The notes under the pieces: generated by a model
What the model was told of the DNA's origin: nothing
Database searches by the model: none
What the model saw: only the letters and a program-made list of their open reading frames with translations
Made by a program: the position numbers and the translations under genes
Assembly (NCBI RefSeq): GCF_002117445.1
Contig: NZ_CP019937.1
Location: 1,303,501 to 1,367,500, forward strand
Direction of reading: 5' to 3'
From: Ketogulonicigenium robustum
Lineage (GTDB): Bacteria > Pseudomonadota > Alphaproteobacteria > Rhodobacterales > Rhodobacteraceae
Length of the DNA: 64,000 nucleotides
Shown: positions 39,124 to 46,650 of the stretch, piece after piece
Numbering within the stretch: the first letter of the stretch is position 1
Layout of the letters: each line of letters starts with the position of its first letter

Positions 39124-39947
39124 TCGTCGGCCTCCCATCCCTCGCGGAGGATGCTTTGCACCTCGCGCACCTTGTCGATGAAGGCCGCGCTTTCCAAAAT
39201 GGCGCGGCTGCGCGGGCGCGGCAGATCGATATCGACAACCCGATGCACGCGGCCGGGGCGCGGCGTCATCACCACGACCTTGTCCGACAACAGTACCGCC
39301 TCGGGCGCGGAATGGGTCACGAACACCACTGTTTTGCGGTTCTTTTCCCACACGTCCAACAGGCGCAGCCGGATCGCCTCGCGCGTCAGTTCGTCCAGCG
39401 CGGAAAAAGGCTCGTCCATCAGCATCAGCGGCGCGCCCTGCACGAAGCCGCGGGCAATCGCCGCGCGCTGGCGCATGCCGCCCGAAAGCTGCGCAGGCCG
39501 CGCATGGGCAAAATCGGCCAACCCCAATTCGGCCAAAACCTTGTCGGGGTCTTCGGGTATCCGCTTACGATCGCCCGCAGGCATACGGTCGGCGGCGCGG
39601 TTCACAAATTGCGACAGCAGAATATTCGACCGGATCGACAACCACGGCAGCAGCGCCGCGCTTTGCGGCACCCAAGCGACATTTTTGGCCCGCGCCGCCT
39701 GTGCGGGGGTTTCGCCAAACAGACTGACGGTGCCTGCGGTCATCTCCTCCAGCCCGGCCAGAATCCGCAGCAGGGTGGTTTTGCCGCAGCCCGATGGCCC
39801 GAACAACGTAACAAACGTGCCTTCCTGAAAGGTCAGATTCACGTCAACCAACGCCCGCACCACATCGTCACCACGATCAAAGGTCTTGCTGACCTGATCG
39901 ATAACGATTGCTCCGGTCGGCGCAGCGGCGCCCAAGGAGGTATTCAT
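39120..39947 (-). CDS. ABC transporter ATP-binding protein (SsuB/TauB type)
   Basis: A 275-residue ATPase with Walker A GPSGCGKT, Q-loop VPQSAALLPW, signature LSGGMRQRAAIA, Walker B LMLMDEPFSALD and switch VTHSAPEA. ATG 39947 (MNTSLGAAAPTG) is the start that avoids an upstream tail running toward the binding-protein gene. It overlaps the permease gene and lies 153 bases downstream of the binding-protein gene. Confidence 0.93.
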   Translation of the reverse strand: MNTSLGAAAPTGAIVIDQVSKTFDRGDDVVRALVDVNLTFQEGTFVTLFGPSGCGKTTLLRILAGLEEMTAGTVSLFGETPAQAARAKNVAWVPQSAALLPWLSIRSNILLSQFVNRAADRMPAGDRKRIPEDPDKVLAELGLADFAHARPAQLSGGMRQRAAIARGFVQGAPLMLMDEPFSALDELTREAIRLRLLDVWEKNRKTVVFVTHSAPEAVLLSDKVVVMTPRPGRVHRVVDIDLPRPRSRAILESAAFIDKVREVQSILREGWEADE

Positions 39948-40100
39948 ACGAGGATCTTCCCCACACAGATGTCGTTTACGGCGCGCCTCGACTTTACAGG
40001 GCGACACCCTACCCTGCAATCGCGCCGCACAACAGCCTTGGTGGCGATTAGCGCGGCGGATAGCAAGATATCATTAACGAACCAGAGTGTTAAAGGGTGC

Positions 40101-41174
40101 TTAGGGCGCAGGCCAGATCAGCGCGCCCGCGTCGTCATAAATCGCATCAACGTAAACGGTGCTCATCGCGGTGGCGACGTCGGGCTTGTTCTGCACCAGG
40201 CCGAAACGCTCCAGCATATCGGCTTCGGGTTGCCATTGCGCGACGCTTTGCTGGCCCAGCGCCATACCGGCGGGAAGGCTATCGGCGACCAGCGCCACCT
40301 CGGTATTATAGCGCACGCGCGACGTGTCGATGTCATAGCCTGCGGTCGACAGCTCGGCCGCCCACTGCAGCGCTTGGTCCAGATTGTCGGGGCTTTCGTT
40401 CATCCACGCATAGGCCTTGAACGTGGCGCGCAGAAAATCCTCGATCACGGTGGGGTTGGCTTCGGCAAAAGCGATATTCGCGATCTGCGTGTTGAAATTC
40501 GACTGGATGCCGAACGCGTTCGGATCCCATTCGGTGACCTCAAAGCCCTGCGCTTCCAGCGCGCGGGGCTCGTTCGATTTATACGCCCCAAGGCCCTGCA
40601 CCTGCCCGTTCGACAAAATGCTGGGGTCGAACCCGACCGAGACCCAGTTGATCGTTTCCGGATCAATCCCGTTATCAAGGAACATGGCCGAGAACTGCGG
40701 CGCGACGGCCCCCTTATACCCGACGGTCTTGCCGACGAAATCGGCCAGAGTCTCGATGCCGCTGCCGGCCATGGTAATCACTTCGATCGCGCCGACGTTG
40801 CCATAGGTCGCGATGCCGACGATTTCGGCGCCGTTATCAATGCCGACCATCGTGTCGGACGGGCCACCGATACCGGCCAACTGCGCGGTATTGGCCGACA
40901 CCAACTGAATATTCGTGCCCCCCGGCTGGATGGTCAGATCGATGCAGAGCGCGTCGTAAAGGCCCAGCTCTTTCGCAGCGACAATGTCCAGAATGCCGGT
41001 CGACGCCGCATAGGCGAAGGAGGTCAGAAAGATCACCTCGCCCGGCGCTTTGTTCAGCGCGCAACGTTCTGGGCTGATGTCTTGCGCGCTGGCGAGGGCG
41101 GGAGAAAGTCCGGCACCTGCAACGGTCAGCGCCAAAAGGCTCAGCTGCGGCATCTGGAAGGAAGGAAGGGTCAT
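40101..41174 (-). CDS. NMT1/THI5-like periplasmic substrate-binding protein
   Basis: A 357-residue exported protein with signal peptide about residues 1-30 ending ALASA. The mature part matches the NMT1/THI5 (SsuA) fold: FAYAASTGILDIVAAKELGLY, SANTAQLAGIGGPSDTM, ETLADFVGKTVGYKG and an SVGFDPSILSNGQVQGLGAY segment. This group binds thiamine pyrimidines, sulfonates, hydantoins or riboflavin-like heterocycles; the ligand here is unknown. A 316-base region with inverted repeats precedes it. Confidence 0.9.
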   Translation of the reverse strand: MTLPSFQMPQLSLLALTVAGAGLSPALASAQDISPERCALNKAPGEVIFLTSFAYAASTGILDIVAAKELGLYDALCIDLTIQPGGTNIQLVSANTAQLAGIGGPSDTMVGIDNGAEIVGIATYGNVGAIEVITMAGSGIETLADFVGKTVGYKGAVAPQFSAMFLDNGIDPETINWVSVGFDPSILSNGQVQGLGAYKSNEPRALEAQGFEVTEWDPNAFGIQSNFNTQIANIAFAEANPTVIEDFLRATFKAYAWMNESPDNLDQALQWAAELSTAGYDIDTSRVRYNTEVALVADSLPAGMALGQQSVAQWQPEADMLERFGLVQNKPDVATAMSTVYVDAIYDDAGALIWPAP

Positions 41175-41439
41175 GCGGCATCCTTGTGGGTGTAAAGGGG
41201 GATGTAGGCTGCATCCAAATTGGTGTAAAATACGGGAACGGCGCACAGCCGCAGCCCCGCAAATCTTGCGCCGACCCTAGACCAGTGACTTCAGCAGAGC
41301 AACGCTTTGCCGCAAAGCGCAAACACAAATACACATAAACGAACATTTTTCAGGAATTTCGCACAAAACAAGCGCGATTTTTATACCCTTTGCTCCCCAC
41401 GCGCAAAGCCGCGAATCTTGTCGCGCTGCAGCCCTATGC
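41175..41439. promoter_or_regulatory. Regulatory region upstream of the binding-protein gene, with inverted repeats
   Basis: No gene is visible here. A perfect inverted repeat CGCTTTGC-C-GCAAAGCG lies at 41303-41319, a further GCAAAGC at 41403-41409 and an AT-rich patch with GCACAAAACAAGCGCGA near 41361-41377. A similar GCGCAAAACAAATCGCA stands upstream of the DeoR gene near 49012-49028. These are candidate operators for the DeoR-family regulator of the island; the assignment is inference. Confidence 0.4.
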
Positions 41440-41470
41440 AAAACAACCGGGCCACGGTTGGCAGCCCGGT
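41440..41470 (-). terminator. Terminator after the BtpA-family gene
   Basis: Read on the minus strand, ACCGGGC (41464-41470) and GCCCGGT (41446-41452) pair around an 11-base loop, followed by TGTTTTGC. It separates the btpA-like/SDR unit from the transporter unit. Confidence 0.6.
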
Positions 41471-41490
41471 CGTGCAGGGCACTGCCCTAC

Positions 41491-42297
41491 TTAGGCGCGG
41501 CCCGCTTTAACGACCGCCATGAACGCTTTGGCGCGCTCAGGATCGACGGCATTCCACGTGTGGCCATCAACCTTCAACGACGAGCCGACGATGCAGCCAT
41601 CGGCAATCTTTAACACATCTGCGACCGTTTCGTGCTTGACCCCCGTGTTGGCCAGCACCGGCACATCCGGCAGCACTGCTTTGACGTTTTCCAGATCCAG
41701 CATTTTGGCCGCCTCGCCCGTGATGGCACCCGATACCAGAACCGCATCGGGGATCGACGAAAACACGGCCGAGCGGGCGCGATCGGCCAGTGGGCGACCA
41801 TCCATCGAATGGGCGAATTCGGCCGAGACGTTGTTCAAGATCACCAGATCCTTGCGATCCAGACGGCGCGCGTAGCGCATGGCGCGCCCGGCGTTCGGCG
41901 TCCACGGCCCCATATCCGATGCGTAAGTGCCGGTGAAAATCTCGCGAATGAACGACGCGCCGGTGGCGGCGGCCAGCGCGACGGTGGCATCGGGGTCCCA
42001 CAGGACATTGACACCGAACGGTTTTTGCAAAACCTCGCGCAGGCGCCCGATGACAAAAGCCATGGCCGAGGTCGTTGCCACATCGACATTCAATTCGTAG
42101 GGGCGGTCGTTTTCGTTGCCGAACATCACCGCGTCGACATCGGCGGCTTGCAGGGCCTGCAAGTCTTTCAAGGCGGCGTTGTAAATCCCCTCGATCCCCG
42201 CATCCGCGTCATACAGCGGCGTTCCGGGCATCGGGTTCAAGTGCACCATCGCGATGACGGGCTTGATCCCCGGAAACAACTGCGCGAATTTCGTCAT
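41491..42297 (-). CDS. BtpA/SgcQ family protein
   Basis: A 268-residue predicted TIM-barrel protein of the BtpA family (MVHLNPMPGTPLYD, VMFGNENDRPYEL, NVLWDPDATVALAAATGASF split as NVLWDPDATVA and LAAATGASF, and PVLANTGVKHETV). BtpA was first linked to photosystem I stability, but members in heterotrophs (such as SgcQ) sit in sugar and nucleoside catabolism clusters and probably act on phosphorylated sugars. Here it lies 43 bases after the SDR gene, with an inverted repeat GTTCCGC/GCGGAAC (42315-42339) between them. Confidence 0.88.
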   Translation of the reverse strand: MTKFAQLFPGIKPVIAMVHLNPMPGTPLYDADAGIEGIYNAALKDLQALQAADVDAVMFGNENDRPYELNVDVATTSAMAFVIGRLREVLQKPFGVNVLWDPDATVALAAATGASFIREIFTGTYASDMGPWTPNAGRAMRYARRLDRKDLVILNNVSAEFAHSMDGRPLADRARSAVFSSIPDAVLVSGAITGEAAKMLDLENVKAVLPDVPVLANTGVKHETVADVLKIADGCIVGSSLKVDGHTWNAVDPERAKAFMAVVKAGRA

Positions 42298-42340
42298 TCT
42301 TCTTCTCCGTTCTTGTTCCGCGCGATCCTGCGGCGGAACA

Positions 42341-43141
42341 TCATGTCATGTAGACGCCGCCGGTCACATTGATCGCCTGCCCCGTCATAAAACGCGCGGC
42401 GTCCGAACACAGGAAGACGACCACACCGGCCACGTCCTGCGGGGTTTCAATGCGACCCAGCGGGGTCTGCGAAATGTAATCGGCCTGCACGGCGGCGGGG
42501 GTCATGCCGCGCAACTCGGCCTCCCACACCAACTCGCGCTCTTGCATGGCGGTGCGGACGAAACCGGGGCAGACGGCGTTCACGCGAATGCCGCGCGGGG
42601 CCAGTTCGCGCGCCAGCCCCTGCGTCCAACCCACGACGGCGAATTTGCTGGCCGAATAATGCGCCAACAGCGGCGCACCGACCTTGGCCGCCAGCGATGC
42701 GGTATTGACGATGCAGCCCTTGGCTGTGGCCATAAAATAGCGCGCGGCGATCTGGTTGGTCAGGAACACGCCGCGGGCGTTCACGTCCATGTTGAAGTCC
42801 CAGTCGTCATCGGTCAAATCGCACGCCGCGCGCATGGTTGAAACGCCTGCGTTTGCGATACAGATGTCGACCGTTCCGGTCAGCACCAGCGCCTGATCGA
42901 ACGCAGCCTGCACGGATGCGCGTTGACGCACGTCGATGGCCACTGCGTGGTGCCCGTCCCCCAAGGCTGAAGCGGCTGCGGACGCGGCGGGCAGGTCAAG
43001 GTCGGCAATCACCACCCGCACCCCCTGGGCTGCCAGCCCCTGCGCGATGGCAAGGCCGATGCCACCGGCACCGCCTGTCACGAACGCGACCTTTCCGCTC
43101 AATCCTGGGTGTTGCTGTACTGCCAGTTCGTGTTCGCCCAT
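42341..43141 (-). CDS. Short-chain dehydrogenase/reductase (polyol or sugar dehydrogenase type)
   Basis: A 266-residue classical SDR. The cofactor motif is TGGAGGIG (22-29), with an acidic residue after the second strand (IADLDLP) that favours NAD+. NAG is at 97-99, and the catalytic set is Ser149, Tyr162 and Lys166 (YSASK). It probably oxidises a secondary alcohol of a polyol or sugar, given the FGGY kinase encoded divergently 148 bases away. ATG 43141 is preferred over far upstream in-frame starts that would enter the kinase gene. Confidence 0.92.
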   Translation of the reverse strand: MGEHELAVQQHPGLSGKVAFVTGGAGGIGLAIAQGLAAQGVRVVIADLDLPAASAAASALGDGHHAVAIDVRQRASVQAAFDQALVLTGTVDICIANAGVSTMRAACDLTDDDWDFNMDVNARGVFLTNQIAARYFMATAKGCIVNTASLAAKVGAPLLAHYSASKFAVVGWTQGLARELAPRGIRVNAVCPGFVRTAMQERELVWEAELRGMTPAAVQADYISQTPLGRIETPQDVAGVVVFLCSDAARFMTGQAINVTGGVYMT

Positions 43142-43289
43142 TTTTCCATCACCTTGCGCCCCTGTTTTTAGCAAGCACAGTTGCGATATGACCTCAAGCA
43201 CAATGTTTGCAAATGTTCTGTTGCGCCCGAATTTTTGTTCCGCTTTGCTCTTATTTGAACATTCCTGCGCAGACTGAAAGACCTTCGCC
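43142..43289. promoter_or_regulatory. Divergent promoter region between SDR and FGGY kinase genes
   Basis: This 148-base spacer is AT-rich relative to its surroundings and contains GTTCCGCTTTGC at 43237-43248, sharing the CGCTTTGC octamer with the inverted repeat at 41303-41319, and GTTC/GAAC elements at 43237-43260. It should drive both the SDR-btpA unit and the kinase-HAD-amidohydrolase-GGT operon. Confidence 0.45.
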
Positions 43290-44774
43290 ATGCCCGTTTT
43301 TCTGGGTCTCGATATCGGGACGACATCGACCATCGGTATCTTGATCGATAGCGCCGGGGCCGTGCTGACCAAGGCCGCGCGCCCCGTGACCCTTTACGCC
43401 GATCACCCCGGCTGGGCCGAGGAAGACCCACAGCAGTGGTGGGACAACGTCTGCGCGCTGATCCCCGATCTGCTACAGGACAGCGGTTGCGCCGCAGCTG
43501 ATATCGCGGGCATTGGCGTTGGCGGCATGCTGCCAGCGACGATCTTGCTAGATGCGCAAGGCCACGTGCTGCGCCGCGCGATCCAGCAAAGCGACGGCCG
43601 CTGCGGCGCGGAAGTCGCCGAGATGCGCGCCCAGATCGACGAGGCTGCGTTTCTGGCGCAGGCTGGGAACGGCGTGAACCAGCAATTGGTCGGCGCCAAG
43701 CTGCGCTGGCTGGCCCGCCACGAACCGCAGGTGCTGGCGCAAGCCGACACCGTCATGGGCTCGTATGACTATATCAACTTCAAACTGACGGGCGTGCGCG
43801 CGATCGAACAGAACTGGGCGCTCGAGGCCGGTGTCGTTGCCGTCGCCACGCACCAGATCGACCCTGCTCAGGCCGAGGCGACCGGAATTCCCGCCCGGCT
43901 ACTGCCCCGCCTTGTCGCCGCAACCGAGGTGCTGGGCCACGTCACCCCCGACGCTGCCGCCGCAACGGGGCTTGCCGCTGGCACGCCCGTGATGGGCGGC
44001 GCGGCCGATATGATCGCGTCATGTCTGGGCGCGGGTGTGGTGGCAAATGGGGATGTTCTGCTGAAATTCGGCGGCGCCGTCGATATTTTGACGGCGACCG
44101 ATACCGCCCACCCCGACGCGCGGCTGTTTCTGGACTACCACCTTATCCCGGACCTCTGGATGCCGAACGGCTGCATGTCGACCGGCGGCGCGGTGCTGAA
44201 CTGGTTCGTCGATACGTTTGCCGCCGACATTACCCCACTCGACGGCTCGCGCCACAAAGCGCTGGACGCGCTGGCCGCTCAGCGCCCCGCGGGGTCGCTG
44301 GGGCTGGTGTTTCTGCCCTATCTACTGGGCGAGAAAACCCCCCTGCACGACCCCGATGCCAAGGGCGTGTTCTGGGGGATGACCCTGTCGCACGATCTGG
44401 GGCACATCTGGCGCGCGCTGCTGGAATCCTATGCCTATGCTATCCGCCACCACATCCAGACTTTCGCCGAAATTGGCTACAACCCGCAGCGATTCTTCGT
44501 CTCGGATGGCGGCGCGCAAAGCGATGTCTGGATGCAGATCGTGGCCGATGTCATTGGGCAATCGCTGCAACGCCTTTCGGGGCATCCCGGCACCTGCCTT
44601 GGGGCCGCATGGGTGGCTGCTGTCGGCACCGGCGCGGCTGAATGGGATGGCATCACAGCCTTTACCCAGAAAGAGGCCCTCATTTCACCCAACGCTGCGC
44701 ATCGTGCCTTGTATGACGCGCAGTTTGCCGCTTTCCTGAACCTCTATCAGCGATTGAAGGGCTTCGGTGTATGA
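43290..44774 (+). CDS. FGGY-family carbohydrate kinase (xylulo-/ribulokinase-like)
   Basis: A 494-residue sugar kinase. The N-terminal phosphate-binding loop is LGLDIGTTSTIGILID, GWAEEDPQQWWDNV follows, and the C-terminal ATPase domain contains FLPYLLGEKTPLHDPDAKG and the signature region FFVSDGGAQSDVWMQIVADV. It phosphorylates a ketose or polyol, most likely a pentulose. Its stop overlaps the next start (ATGA). With the divergent SDR it forms an oxidise-then-phosphorylate pair typical of polyol utilisation. Confidence 0.9.
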   Translation: MPVFLGLDIGTTSTIGILIDSAGAVLTKAARPVTLYADHPGWAEEDPQQWWDNVCALIPDLLQDSGCAAADIAGIGVGGMLPATILLDAQGHVLRRAIQQSDGRCGAEVAEMRAQIDEAAFLAQAGNGVNQQLVGAKLRWLARHEPQVLAQADTVMGSYDYINFKLTGVRAIEQNWALEAGVVAVATHQIDPAQAEATGIPARLLPRLVAATEVLGHVTPDAAAATGLAAGTPVMGGAADMIASCLGAGVVANGDVLLKFGGAVDILTATDTAHPDARLFLDYHLIPDLWMPNGCMSTGGAVLNWFVDTFAADITPLDGSRHKALDALAAQRPAGSLGLVFLPYLLGEKTPLHDPDAKGVFWGMTLSHDLGHIWRALLESYAYAIRHHIQTFAEIGYNPQRFFVSDGGAQSDVWMQIVADVIGQSLQRLSGHPGTCLGAAWVAAVGTGAAEWDGITAFTQKEALISPNAAHRALYDAQFAAFLNLYQRLKGFGV

Positions 44775-45418
44775 ACAGCTTTCCGTGGCAGGGCGTCGCA
44801 TGGGATATTGACGGCACCTTACTGGATTCCGAGCCGCTGCACGCGCGGTCGCTGACGGCGGTTTGCGAGATGTTCGGCGTCGCTGTGGCCGCCGATGACG
44901 CGCAATTTGTGGGCATGCACATTATCGATGTCTGGAACGTGCTGCGCCCCCTGTTTCCCGCCGGCACGACCGAGGCTGACTTCATGGTGCCCCTGCGCGC
45001 CTATTACCGCAACAACGCAAGCGACCTCGCCATTATTCCCGGCGCGCGCGACGTGATCACCGCCCTGCATGATGCAGGGGTGCGGCAGGTGTGTGTCTCG
45101 AACTCGACCCGCGACGTTGTGGACATCAACCTTGCCACACTGGGAATGAACGCGCTGCTGCAAGGCGCGCTGAGTTTGGACGATGTGACACGCGGCAAGC
45201 CTGCACCCGACCCCTACTTGCAGGGCGCGGCGCTGCTGGGCCTGCCGGTGGATGCCGTTCTGGCGGTCGAGGATAGCCCCACGGGGGTGCGGTCGGCGCA
45301 GGCGGCTGGACTGGCCGTTGCCATGTATGTGCCTGCGGGGCACCCCGAACCCACCGATGTCACCCCTGATTTCATCATCAGCCGCCTTGACCAGATCCCC
45401 CTGCTAATCCCCCGCTGA
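44771..45418 (+). CDS. HAD-IA family phosphatase (beta-phosphoglucomutase-like)
   Basis: A 215-residue HAD hydrolase. The nucleophile motif is WDIDGTLLDSEP (Asp12, Asp14), motif II VCVSNSTRDVV, motif III GKPAPDPYLQGA and motif IV VEDSPTGVRSAQAAG. It probably dephosphorylates or isomerises a sugar phosphate produced by the neighbouring kinase. It overlaps the kinase gene by four bases. Confidence 0.9.
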   Translation: MNSFPWQGVAWDIDGTLLDSEPLHARSLTAVCEMFGVAVAADDAQFVGMHIIDVWNVLRPLFPAGTTEADFMVPLRAYYRNNASDLAIIPGARDVITALHDAGVRQVCVSNSTRDVVDINLATLGMNALLQGALSLDDVTRGKPAPDPYLQGAALLGLPVDAVLAVEDSPTGVRSAQAAGLAVAMYVPAGHPEPTDVTPDFIISRLDQIPLLIPR

Positions 45419-45427
45419 GAGGACACT

Positions 45428-46648
45428 ATGGCCATCGTCATCGACAATCTGCATGCGGGCGGCGCGCCCTTTTCCCTGTTGATCGCCGATGGCGTCATCG
45501 CGGCCATCGGCCCCGACAGCGACATGCCAGCCGACACGGTGCGTTACGATGCGGGCGGGGCGCTGCTGTCGCCGGGGTTTACCGATGCACATGTGCACCT
45601 AGACAAGGCAATGATTCTGGGGCGCTGCCCGATTTGCGAGGGCACCCTGCCCGAGGCTGTCCACCTGACCGCCACCGCCAAAGCCGCCTTTACCGAGGAC
45701 GATGTCTACGCCCGCGCCGAGGCCGTGATCGAAATGGCTGTCCGCGCAGGCACGCAAGCCATGCGCAGCTTTGTCGAGGTTGATCCCCGCGCGGGACTGC
45801 GCAGCTTCCACGCCCTCAAGCGGCTGCGGGCCGAATGGGCCGATGTGATCGACCTGCAACTATGCGTCTTTGCGCAAGAGGGGCTGACGCAAGAGATGGA
45901 AACCGTCGACCTGATGCGCGAGGCCATGGCCTTGGGCGGCGACGTGGTGGGCGGGTGCCCCTATACCGACCCCGATCCGGTGGCGCATGTCGGGCTGATC
46001 TTCGATCTGGCCGCCGAGTTTGATGCGGATGTCGATTTCCACGTCGACTTCAACCTCGACGCGTCAGGGTCCATCCTGCCCGAAATCATCGACCAAACCA
46101 CGCAGCGCGGCTGGAACGGGCGCGTCACGGTGGGACATGCGACCAAATTTGCAGCCTTCCCCCCGTCGCAACGGGCCGATCTGGCGCGCCGCATGCACGC
46201 AGCGGGTGTCGCGCTGGTGGTGCTACCCGCGACCGACAGCTACCTGAACGGCGACGCGTCCGACCCCATGCGCCCCCGCGGCGTCGCGCCCGCCTATGCC
46301 CTGTCCCAACTCGGGGCGACCGTCGCGGTGGCAACGAATAATGTCCAAAATCCCTTCACGCCCTTTGGCGATGCAAATTTGCTGCGTATGGCAGGGTATT
46401 ACGCCAATATCGACCAGCTATCGTCCGACGCGCAGATGGAGGACGTGTTCGCCATGATCTGTGAAAAGCCCGCGCATATTCTGGGGCGTCAGGGGCATGC
46501 GCTCACCGTTGGGGCACCTGCAGATTTCATCTTGCTGGCCGCCGACAGCCGCGCCGATGCTGTGCGCGCCAACAGCCCCGTGGTGGGCGTCATCAAGGGT
46601 GGCAAGATGCGGCTTTGGGCCCCACGCCAGCCCCTGACCCGGGGCTGA
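45428..46648 (+). CDS. Cytosine-deaminase-like amidohydrolase with Asn in the usual catalytic-Asp position
   Basis: A 406-residue metallo-dependent hydrolase. The HxH pair is His55/His57 in DAHVHLDKA, with a histidine at 205 (DFHVDFN) and at 237 (VGHATKF). Where cytosine deaminases have a catalytic/metal Asp followed by a second Asp, this protein reads TNNVQNPFTPFG (303-314), with Asn304 and Asn308. It may therefore belong to a distinct subfamily with altered chemistry, or be impaired. It probably opens or deaminates a cyclic amide or amine. It lies 9 bases after the HAD gene and 2 bases before the GGT-like gene. Confidence 0.85.
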   Translation: MAIVIDNLHAGGAPFSLLIADGVIAAIGPDSDMPADTVRYDAGGALLSPGFTDAHVHLDKAMILGRCPICEGTLPEAVHLTATAKAAFTEDDVYARAEAVIEMAVRAGTQAMRSFVEVDPRAGLRSFHALKRLRAEWADVIDLQLCVFAQEGLTQEMETVDLMREAMALGGDVVGGCPYTDPDPVAHVGLIFDLAAEFDADVDFHVDFNLDASGSILPEIIDQTTQRGWNGRVTVGHATKFAAFPPSQRADLARRMHAAGVALVVLPATDSYLNGDASDPMRPRGVAPAYALSQLGATVAVATNNVQNPFTPFGDANLLRMAGYYANIDQLSSDAQMEDVFAMICEKPAHILGRQGHALTVGAPADFILLAADSRADAVRANSPVVGVIKGGKMRLWAPRQPLTRG

Positions 46649-46650
46649 AC

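Noticed and set aside
39156-41195. 679-codon plus-strand frame opposite the ABC ATPase and binding-protein genes
   Set aside because: Both opposite-strand genes have complete family motifs; the frame is rich in Arg, His, Gln and Ala like other antisense shadows.
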